Program-made: the position numbers and the translations under genes
Notes under the pieces: generated by a model
Databases searched by the model: none
Told to the model about the DNA's origin: nothing
Seen by the model: the letters and a program-made list of their open reading frames with translations, nothing else
Shown: positions 1 through 5,377 of the stretch, piece by piece
Numbering within the stretch: the first letter of the stretch is position 1
Layout of the letters: each line of letters starts with the position of its first letter
Assembly (NCBI GenBank): GCA_000715855.1
Contig: KL571420.1
Span: 1-5,377, forward strand
DNA length: 5,377 bases
From: Actinoplanes liguriensis
GTDB lineage: Bacteria; Actinomycetota; Actinomycetes; Mycobacteriales; Micromonosporaceae
Direction: 5' to 3'

Positions 1-1423
1 GGGTGAACATGTCGCCGGCGGTGGCCCAGGTCGCCGGGTCACGCAGCCGCAGGACGTTCACGTCGTTGCCGACCGCGAGCAGGGTCCGCCCGTCCGGCAT
101 GCCGATCGGCGTCATCGCGCGGACCACGTGCGAGCGGGCGGCCGGCACCTCGGCCAGAACCGTCCCGGTCACCGGATCCCAGGTACGGATGGCGCCGGTC
201 CCGTCGCAGGTCACCACCGCCACCCGTCCGTCCGGCAGCGGCACCGAGGTCACCGCGGTGACGCCCTTGGCGTGCCCGGTCAGCGGCCGCGCGGCCGGCT
301 CACCGGTGAGCGCGTCCCAGAAGCGAACGGTCTCGTCCGCGCCGGCGCCGGCCAGCACCGAACTACCGTCGGGCAGCGTCACCGGCGTCAGCAGGGCGAC
401 CGGGCCGACCCGCTCGGCTGCGGGCAGCGGTCGCACCGTGGCCGGATCCCACAGCCACAGCGTGCCGTCCGGCCCGGGGCCGGCCACCAGCGTGGGACCA
501 TCGGGCATCGGCACCACGGCCAGGGGTCGCGGCACGCCGTTCGCCCCGGCGTCACCGACCCGCCGGCCGGAGCCCGGATCCCACAGGCCGTCCCCGGCGG
601 CCAGCACCGAGCCGCTTGCCGCCAGCAGACCTTCGCCCTCGATGGGTCCGCCGATCCTCCGGCCGGTCGCCGCGTCCCACAACCGGGTGACGAACCCGTC
701 GTCCTCGTGGCCCCGGCACACCGCCACGATCAGGCGGCCGTCCGGCTGCGGCAGCAGTGCCAGCCCGGACGGGTCCGCCTCGTCGTGCCCGGAACGCACC
801 ACCGTCCCCAGCGGCTCCCCGCTCAGCGCATCCCAGGACCGGACCACCGCCTGTCTCATGTCGCCGTGCAACGTCATCAGCAGCGGCCGGCCGTCCGGCG
901 CGGTGGCCGCCTCGACCGCCCAGATGTCCTTCCGCTCCGGCGCCGGGCCGGCCACCGGAGCGCCGGTGGCCGGGTCCCGGAGCCGCAGCGTGCCGTCCGT
1001 CTCGTCGATGACGGCGAGCAGGTGACGGCCGTCCGGCACGGGCACCGCGGCCAGACCGGACCCGTCGAACGGCCCGGGCATCGGCTCACCGATCCGTTCA
1101 CCGGTCGTCGGCTCCCACACCTGCACCCACGATCCGTCGTCGTCGCGGTAGACGACCGCGAGGAGACCGGGCGCGGGCAGCGCCACCATCGCCTCGACCG
1201 CCTCCGCCGGGTAGGTCAGCGGCTCGCCGGCCCTCTCACCGGTCGCCGGGTCCCACAGCGACACGACCGCGGGCGGGCCGTCGGCCTCGGCGACCGCCAG
1301 CAGCGTGCGACCGTCGCCGGCCGTGATCGCGACCGCCACCTCGGTTTCGACGTCCAGGGTGACCTGCGGTTGAAGCCTGCGCCCGGGGCGCTCCCACACG
1401 CGTTCGATTCCCGCGTCGTCCAT
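1..1423 (-). CDS. WD40-like beta-propeller repeat protein, 3' end beyond window
   Basis: I translated this frame by hand; 474 codons are open from the ATG at 1423-1421 to the left edge, so the C-terminus is missing. The protein is built almost wholly of divergent repeats of about 44-48 residues. Each has a PDGR-type turn, a hydrophobic LLAV-type strand and a closing W(D/E)PxTGE motif. The closing W/R-D/E pairs lie near residues 57, 103, 149, 197, 249, 281, 325, 369, 415 and 461, making at least ten units; the unit ending at 281 is short (about 32 residues). A classical GH appears once, in LTGHAKGVTAV near 381. No signal peptide, membrane segment or catalytic domain precedes the repeats. WD40 propellers usually serve as protein-binding scaffolds; no partner or enzymatic role can be inferred here. 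The ATG is chosen because GGAAGG lies 9 bases upstream and the repeats begin soon after it. The family is fairly secure, the function unknown. Long open frames on the opposite strand are GC-driven shadows. Confidence 0.87.
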   Translation of the reverse strand, partial: MDDAGIERVWERPGRRLQPQVTLDVETEVAVAITAGDGRTLLAVAEADGPPAVVSLWDPATGERAGEPLTYPAEAVEAMVALPAPGLLAVVYRDDDGSWVQVWEPTTGERIGEPMPGPFDGSGLAAVPVPDGRHLLAVIDETDGTLRLRDPATGAPVAGPAPERKDIWAVEAATAPDGRPLLMTLHGDMRQAVVRSWDALSGEPLGTVVRSGHDEADPSGLALLPQPDGRLIVAVCRGHEDDGFVTRLWDAATGRRIGGPIEGEGLLAASGSVLAAGDGLWDPGSGRRVGDAGANGVPRPLAVVPMPDGPTLVAGPGPDGTLWLWDPATVRPLPAAERVGPVALLTPVTLPDGSSVLAGAGADETVRFWDALTGEPAARPLTGHAKGVTAVTSVPLPDGRVAVVTCDGTGAIRTWDPVTGTVLAEVPAARSHVVRAMTPIGMPDGRTLLAVGNDVNVLRLRDPATWATAGDMFT

Positions 1424-1432
1424 ACCAGCCGC

Positions 1433-1438
1433 CCTTCC
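1433..1438 (-). promoter_or_regulatory. Ribosome binding site of the WD40-like gene
   Basis: Read on the minus strand this is GGAAGG, 9 bases before the ATG at 1423. It supports that ATG even though the frame stays open for some distance upstream without a good start. Confidence 0.6.
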
Positions 1439-1509
1439 GCTCCGAACCGACCGCCAGGCTACCCAGCGGCCGCACCTGGACCGGACGATCGGCCACCCGC
1501 ACGACGTTC

Positions 1510-1532
1510 CCGGGTATGGACGGGGTACCCGG
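1510..1532. repeat. Inverted repeat CCGGGTA-N9-TACCCGG
   Basis: Two perfect 7-base arms (1510-1516 and 1526-1532) flank a 9-base spacer. The repeat lies 87-109 bases upstream of the WD40-like start, where an operator could act on that gene. The arms could instead form an RNA hairpin, but no T-run follows, so an intrinsic terminator is unlikely. The symmetry is seen directly; a binding role is inferred. Confidence 0.4.
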
Positions 1533-1869
1533 ATGCGCGGCCGGGCAGAGCCAGCGCGACTCGACCGGCATGTCACACCCCGGCTTCACGCCGTGTCGCC
1601 AGGTGTTCCTGGATGCCGCCGTGGATGGCGAGCACGTCGCCTACCATGACCGGCGCGCCCGGGTCGCGCCCCAGCCGTGTGTGCTCGCCGCCGCCGAGTT
1701 GCGTGCGGCCGCAGGGCGAGACTCGGCGATGCGTTGGGCCGAGGAGATACGTTCATCGCGCCCCCTTGCGCAAGATCGACCTCACCGTAGCCATGATGCT
1801 TCGATCTCGCCCCCCATCCTGGATCGGGATTCGGCGCGAAGTGACAGCGACCGACTCATTCGCCACGGG

Positions 1870-1890
1870 TGAGGTGACCTCCGTACCTCA
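1870..1890. promoter_or_regulatory. Candidate operator or leader hairpin upstream of phosphoketolase
   Basis: Six-base arms TGAGGT (1870-1875) and ACCTCA (1885-1890) flank a 9-base spacer. Within the site lies a second, overlapping palindrome, GAGGT-G-ACCTC (1871-1881). It ends 44 bases before the phosphoketolase ATG, where a repressor site or a 5'-leader hairpin would be placed. The two pairings share the left arm and are mutually exclusive in RNA. No known regulator motif was recognised, so the role is an inference from symmetry and position. Confidence 0.4.
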
Positions 1891-1921
1891 ACGCCGATCG
1901 TGTGTGCGGGCACCCACCACC

Positions 1922-1930
1922 GAAGGGGAG
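1922..1930 (+). promoter_or_regulatory. Ribosome binding site deciding the phosphoketolase start
   Basis: GAAGGGGAG ends 4 bases before the ATG at 1935. It selects this ATG over the in-frame GTG at 1902, which would add 11 residues unlike the family and has no similar site at proper distance. Confidence 0.8.
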
Positions 1931-1934
1931 AGAC

Positions 1935-4343
1935 ATGTACACCTTCGATGTTCGTACCTCGAGCGCCGTGAGCAGGGCCGACGGGCCGTTGTCGCCCGCC
2001 GTGCTCGACCGGATGCAACGGTATTGGCATGCGGCCAACTATCTGACGGTGGCGCAGATCTACCTGCGCGAGAATCCGCTGCTGCGCGAGCCGCTGCGGC
2101 CCGAGCACGTCAAGCCGCGGCTGCTGGGCCACTGGGGCACCTCACCCGGGCTGAGTCTGATCTACATCCACCTGAACCGGCTGATCAAAGACCGCGACGC
2201 GAACGTCATCTACCTGGCCGGGCCAGGCCACGGCGGGCCCGCGCTGGTCGGGCACGCCTACCTGGAGGGCACCTACACCGAGGTGTATCCCCAGGTCACG
2301 CAGGACCTGGACGGCCTGCGGCAGCTGTGCCGCCGGTTCTCCACACCGGGCGGTATCCCCAGCCACGTCAGCGTCCAGACGCCCGGTTCGATCCATGAGG
2401 GCGGCGAGCTGGGCTACGTGTTGTCACACGCGTTCGGTGCGGCCTTCGACAACCCGGATCTGATCGTGGCGGCGGTGGTCGGTGACGGGGAGGCCGAGAC
2501 GGGGCCGCTGGCCGGGGCCTGGCGGGGTACCGCCTTCCTGAACCCGGTGCGCGACGGTGCGGTGTTGCCGATCCTGCACCTGAACGGCTACAAGATCAGC
2601 GGACCCTCGGTGCTGGCCCGGGAGAGCGACGACGACATCCGCGCGTTCCTGCAGGGCAACGGCTACGAGGCGCATTTCGTCGAGGGCGACGAGCCGGCCG
2701 TGGTGCACCAGGCGTTCGCCGGCACGCTGGACGCCTGTCACGACCGGATCCGTGCGATCCAGGAGCAGGCCCGCCGCGACGGCCTGCGGGCGCGCTCGAA
2801 GTGGCCGGCCATCGTGTTGCGTACGCCCAAGGGCTGGACCGGGCCGAAGGAGGTCGACGGTCATCCGGCGGAGGGCACGTTCCGCTCGCACCAGGTGCCG
2901 ATGACGGACACCCGGACCAACCCGGCGCACCTCGCCCAGTTGGAGCAGTGGCTGCGCTCGTACCAGCCGGAGCTGCTGTTCGACGACGCCGGCCGGTTGA
3001 TCGCCGAACTGGCCGATCTCGCTCCCCGCGGCGACCGGCGGATCTCCGCCAACCCGCACGCCAACGGCGGCACGGTGCTGGTCGACCTGGACTTGCCCGA
3101 TTTTCGCGACTACGCGATCGAGGTCGACCCCAAGCAGCCGGCCGTCGTCCGGCAGGAGTCCACCCGCCAGCTCGGCAAGATGCTGCGCGACGTGTACACC
3201 CGCAACGCCGCCGCGGCGAACTTCCGGCTGTTCTGTCCCGACGAGACCAACTCCAACCGCCTCGGCAACGTCTTCGAGGTGGAGAACCGCTGCTTCGTCG
3301 GACCCACGCTGGACATCGACGATCACCTGTCCCCGGACGGGCGGGTCATGGAGGTACTCAGCGAACACCTCTGCGAGGGCTGGCTGGAGGCCTACAACCT
3401 GACCGGGCGGCACGGCATCTTCGCCACCTACGAGGCGTTCGCCATGGTGCCGGCCTCCATGATCGTCCAGCACGCCAAGTGGTTGCAGGAGGCGGTCAAC
3501 CTGCCCTGGCGTGCGCCGATCCCGTCGCTGAACATCCTGCTCACCTCGACCTGCTGGCGCAACGACCACAACGGGTTCAGCCACCAGGGACCGGGACTGA
3601 TCGACGTGATGCTCTCCAAACGCGGCACGGTCACCCGCATCTACCTGCCACCGGATGCCAACTGCCTGCTCTCGGTCGCGGACCACTGCCTGCGCAGCCG
3701 CAACTACGTGAACCTCATCGTGCAGGACAAGCAGCCGCAGCTGCAGTACCTGGACCTGGAGACGGCCATCGAGCACTGTGCCCGCGGCGCCTCGATCTGG
3801 CACCGCGCCGGCAACGACGACGGCGCCGAACCGGACGTCGTCCTCGGCTGCGCGGGCGACATCCCTACCCAGGAGACCCTGGCCGCCGCGTGGTACCTGC
3901 GCCGCCACGTGCCCGAGCTACGCGTGCGGGTGGTCAACGTCGTCGACCTCATGCGGCTGTTCCCCGCCCGTTACCACCCGCACGGCACCACCGAGCAGGA
4001 GTTCGCCGACCTGTTCACCGCCGACAAACCGGTCGTCTTCGCGTTCCACGGCTACCAGCGGGCGATCCACGAGATCGTGCACGGCCAGCCCGACGTCGAC
4101 CGCATTCACGTGCGCGGGTTCAACGAGCAGGGCACCACGACCACCCCGTTCCAGATGGTCGCGATGAACGAGATGAGTCGCTTCCACCTGGCCGCCGAGG
4201 CCATCCGTCGCACACCGCGGCTGGCCGACCGCGCGCCGGCGCTGCTCGCCGAGTGCGACGCGCGCATCGCCGAGGCCGCGTCCTACGCCCGCGAGCACTT
4301 CGAGGACCAGCCGGAGATCCGCGACTGGACGTGGACGGACTGA
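1935..4343 (+). CDS. xfp: Phosphoketolase (xylulose 5-phosphate / fructose 6-phosphate)
   Basis: This thiamine-diphosphate enzyme cleaves xylulose 5-phosphate with phosphate into acetyl phosphate and glyceraldehyde 3-phosphate; many members also split fructose 6-phosphate to acetyl phosphate and erythrose 4-phosphate. It is expected to be cytosolic. At 802 aa it matches the family's full length, with all three domains in order: XFP_N (about 1-370), central XFP (about 375-590) and XFP_C (about 590-800). Visible motifs are GHWGTSPG (65-72), GPGHGGPA (96-103), [18 protein letters not shown] (143-160), the cofactor motif [11 protein letters not shown] (183-193) with [10 protein letters not shown] (214-223), FRSHQVP (316-322), PDETNSNRL (435-443), [14 protein letters not shown] (489-502), [12 protein letters not shown] (543-554) and DKQ (598-600). 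His66, His99, His144, His319 and His550 align with histidines I recall as conserved in the active site of bifidobacterial enzymes. Nothing looks truncated or frameshifted. Start: ATG at 1935, with GAAGGGGAG just upstream. The phosphatase gene starts three bases after the stop, indicating an operon. Substrate preference cannot be settled from sequence. Confidence 0.98.
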   Translation: MYTFDVRTSSAVSRADGPLSPAVLDRMQRYWHAANYLTVAQIYLRENPLLREPLRPEHVKPRLLGHWGTSPGLSLIYIHLNRLIKDRDANVIYLAGPGHGGPALVGHAYLEGTYTEVYPQVTQDLDGLRQLCRRFSTPGGIPSHVSVQTPGSIHEGGELGYVLSHAFGAAFDNPDLIVAAVVGDGEAETGPLAGAWRGTAFLNPVRDGAVLPILHLNGYKISGPSVLARESDDDIRAFLQGNGYEAHFVEGDEPAVVHQAFAGTLDACHDRIRAIQEQARRDGLRARSKWPAIVLRTPKGWTGPKEVDGHPAEGTFRSHQVPMTDTRTNPAHLAQLEQWLRSYQPELLFDDAGRLIAELADLAPRGDRRISANPHANGGTVLVDLDLPDFRDYAIEVDPKQPAVVRQESTRQLGKMLRDVYTRNAAAANFRLFCPDETNSNRLGNVFEVENRCFVGPTLDIDDHLSPDGRVMEVLSEHLCEGWLEAYNLTGRHGIFATYEAFAMVPASMIVQHAKWLQEAVNLPWRAPIPSLNILLTSTCWRNDHNGFSHQGPGLIDVMLSKRGTVTRIYLPPDANCLLSVADHCLRSRNYVNLIVQDKQPQLQYLDLETAIEHCARGASIWHRAGNDDGAEPDVVLGCAGDIPTQETLAAAWYLRRHVPELRVRVVNVVDLMRLFPARYHPHGTTEQEFADLFTADKPVVFAFHGYQRAIHEIVHGQPDVDRIHVRGFNEQGTTTTPFQMVAMNEMSRFHLAAEAIRRTPRLADRAPALLAECDARIAEAASYAREHFEDQPEIRDWTWTD

Positions 4344-4346
4344 GTC

Positions 4347-5177
4347 ATGACGACGACACCGATCGCCGCGGTGCTGGCCGACGTGGACGGCACCCTGGTC
4401 ACCCGGCAGAAGGTCCTCACCCCGCGCACCATCGAGGCGGTGCGCCGGCTCGACGAGCGTGGCGTGCTGTTCGCGATCACCAGCGGACGCCCGCCGCGCG
4501 GCATGCGCATGCTCGTCGAACCGCTGGGCATGCACATGCCGATGGCAGCGTTCAACGGCGGTGTGATCATGCTGCCGGACATGACCGTCTTCGACGAGCG
4601 TGACGTCCCGGCCGACGTCGCGCCCGGCGTGATCGAGACCTGCCGGGCACACGGCCTCTACGTGTGGATCTACACGGCCATGGAGTGGTACGTGACCGAT
4701 CCGAACGCCCCGCACGCCGAGCGTGAGACCCGGACCTGCCGCTTCCCGCCCACGGTCGTGCCGAGCTACGACCCGTACCTCGACCACATCGTCAAGATCG
4801 TCGGGGTGAGCGACGACCACGACAGGGTCGCCCAAGCCGAGCTGGCCGTGCAGAAGGAGTACGACACGCACGTCTCGGCCGCCCGCTCGCAGCCTCACTA
4901 CCTGGACGTGACCCATCCGACGGCCAACAAGGGCATCGTCGTCGACCGTCTCGCACACCGGTTCACCGTGCCGCGGGAGCAGATCGCCACCTTCGGCGAC
5001 CAGGCCAACGACGTGCTGATGTTCGCGCGCAGCGGCATCAGCGTCGCGATGGGCAACGCCGGCGAGGCGGTACGGCGACAGGCCACTCACGTGACCGGGT
5101 CGAACGAGGACGACGGCTTCGCCGACGCGGTCGAGAAGTACATCCTGCCGCACGCCGTTGCCGCGCCCACCACCTGA
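4347..5177 (+). CDS. Cof-type HAD-superfamily phosphatase
   Basis: This is a 276-aa soluble hydrolase of the haloacid dehalogenase superfamily, Cof/IIB type, a length normal for the family. All four HAD motifs are visible: motif I DVDGTL (12-17) with nucleophile Asp12 and acid/base Asp14; motif II ITSGRP (44-49); motif III Lys195 in TANKG; motif IV GDQANDVLMF (217-226) with the metal-binding acidic residues Asp218 and Asp222. FNGGVI (69-74) is typical of Cof proteins, and the cap domain fills roughly 80-190. Such enzymes usually dephosphorylate small phosphorylated metabolites, often sugar phosphates, with Mg2+; this one's substrate cannot be told from sequence. The ATG lies three bases after the phosphoketolase stop. 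Only weak GGAC-type ribosome-binding sequence precedes it, inside the phosphoketolase gene, so translational coupling is likely. Its position suggests a role in removing phosphate from a sugar phosphate linked to the phosphoketolase step, which is an inference. The tail after about residue 268 is low-complexity and dispensable-looking. Confidence 0.95.
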   Translation: MTTTPIAAVLADVDGTLVTRQKVLTPRTIEAVRRLDERGVLFAITSGRPPRGMRMLVEPLGMHMPMAAFNGGVIMLPDMTVFDERDVPADVAPGVIETCRAHGLYVWIYTAMEWYVTDPNAPHAERETRTCRFPPTVVPSYDPYLDHIVKIVGVSDDHDRVAQAELAVQKEYDTHVSAARSQPHYLDVTHPTANKGIVVDRLAHRFTVPREQIATFGDQANDVLMFARSGISVAMGNAGEAVRRQATHVTGSNEDDGFADAVEKYILPHAVAAPTT

Positions 5178-5377
5178 TTGCGTGCAACCGCCGGATTCGA
5201 TCAACAAGGGCGGCGAGTGGGGGAGACGTGTGTTGCCGCGCGGCATCCATGCTGGTAGAGCCGATGATACGCGGGCGTCGATACGCTGATTCGCCGGCTC
5301 GGACGCGAACAGGGTCAGCCCCAGCCGACGGGACAGGAAGCTCGACCAGGCACGGTGACCGCTGCGCGCCGGAAGCC
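5178..5377. other. Downstream flank without a supportable complete gene
   Basis: The last 200 bases hold no complete gene. A weak stem, CCGCC (5188-5192) with GGCGG (5209-5213) around a 16-base loop, lacks a T-run and is not a convincing terminator. GATACGC occurs twice with a 14-base period (5266-5272 and 5280-5286). From the right edge to about 5270 one minus-strand frame has high GC at third positions (it reads FLSRRLGLTLFASEPANQRI) but no stop where the coding signal fades, so I do not call a gene. Confidence 0.5.

Larger units (their letters stand above)
1424..1934. other. Intergenic region between divergent genes
   Basis: About 510 bases lie between two divergent start codons, so promoters for both directions should be here. 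I found no confident sigma-70-like -35/-10 pair on either strand. The region contains two inverted repeats with 9-base spacers (1510-1532 and 1870-1890). Open frames across it lack good starts or look like GC-driven artefacts. The exception is a minus-strand stretch, 1752-1573, with coding-like third-position composition and the phrase VMVGDVLAIHGG, but without a supported start; it may be a gene remnant. No tRNA, riboswitch or other structured RNA was recognised. Confidence 0.6.

Noticed and set aside
3..1025. A 340-codon plus-strand frame rich in Ser, Thr, Pro and Arg, with apparent internal periodicity
   Set aside because: The periodicity is the antisense image of the WD40-like repeats; the composition is typical of a shadow frame, and no ribosome binding site supports it.
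1512..1517. GGGTAT, resembling the -10 element of SigB/SigF-type stress promoters
   Set aside because: No matching GTTT-type -35 element lies at the right distance upstream, and it is over 400 bases from the gene it would point toward.
1516..1872. A 118-codon plus-strand frame in the intergenic region
   Set aside because: No ribosome binding site precedes the ATG, which lies inside an inverted repeat; the translation has no recognisable motif and the opposite strand has better coding composition in part of it.
1902..1934. The in-frame GTG at 1902 as phosphoketolase start
   Set aside because: The 11 added residues are unlike the family's N-terminus, and the strong ribosome binding site at 1922-1930 serves the ATG at 1935.
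128..2398. A very long plus-strand open frame (about 756 codons) antisense to the WD40-like gene and running into phosphoketolase
   Set aside because: Its translation is rich in Arg, His, Gln, Gly and Pro with no domain, and it overlaps two well-supported genes. It is what a high-GC genome gives opposite and out of frame with real coding sequence.
2424..3908. A 494-codon minus-strand frame inside phosphoketolase
   Set aside because: It is the exact antisense of a highly conserved enzyme gene and is explained by high third-position GC.
5188..5213. Possible terminator hairpin after the phosphatase gene
   Set aside because: The stem is only five base pairs with a 16-base loop, and no T-run follows.
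3918..5246. A 442-codon minus-strand frame covering the phosphatase gene and its 3' flank
   Set aside because: It is antisense to the HAD gene and part of phosphoketolase, with no recognisable domain.
5228..5377. Plus-strand frame from a GTG at 5228 (or the ATG at 5249) to the right edge
   Set aside because: The GGGGGAG is too close to the GTG and too far from the ATG; the residues are Arg/Ser/Thr-rich with no motif, and the minus strand has better coding composition here.

Overview
The window is very GC-rich, and its coding frames have G or C at almost every third codon position. That composition, the strong purine-rich ribosome binding sites and the gene families suggest a high-GC actinomycete. 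A Micromonosporaceae- or Streptomyces-like host is an inference; the species cannot be read from this sequence.

Layout. Positions 1-1423 hold the first 474 codons of a minus-strand gene that runs off the left edge. It encodes a beta-propeller-like protein of at least ten divergent WD40-type units with no recognisable N-terminal effector domain. Positions 1424-1934 form an intergenic region of about 510 bases between this gene and a divergently transcribed pair. It holds no convincing intact gene. It does hold two inverted repeats with 9-base spacers, one on the WD40 side (1510-1532) and one just upstream of the phosphoketolase start (1870-1890), plus a short minus-strand stretch with coding-like composition that may be a gene remnant.

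Positions 1935-4343 encode a full-length phosphoketolase (802 aa). It is followed after only three bases by a Cof-type HAD-superfamily phosphatase (276 aa, 4347-5177). The two are almost certainly co-transcribed and probably translationally coupled. The last 200 bases (5178-5377) hold no complete gene.

How the genes may work together. Phosphoketolase splits xylulose 5-phosphate (and, in many members, fructose 6-phosphate) with inorganic phosphate into acetyl phosphate plus glyceraldehyde 3-phosphate (or erythrose 4-phosphate). A HAD phosphatase directly behind it could remove phosphate from a sugar phosphate or by-product around this reaction, but its substrate cannot be read from sequence. 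No acetate kinase or phosphotransacetylase gene is present to use the acetyl phosphate. The WD40-like gene has no evident functional link to the pair beyond the shared intergenic region.

Overall this is mostly ordinary actinobacterial chromosome. I see no mobile element, CRISPR array, RNA gene or clearly new system. The points most worth a second look are the stand-alone WD40-like protein, the tight phosphoketolase-phosphatase pairing and the two inverted repeats.
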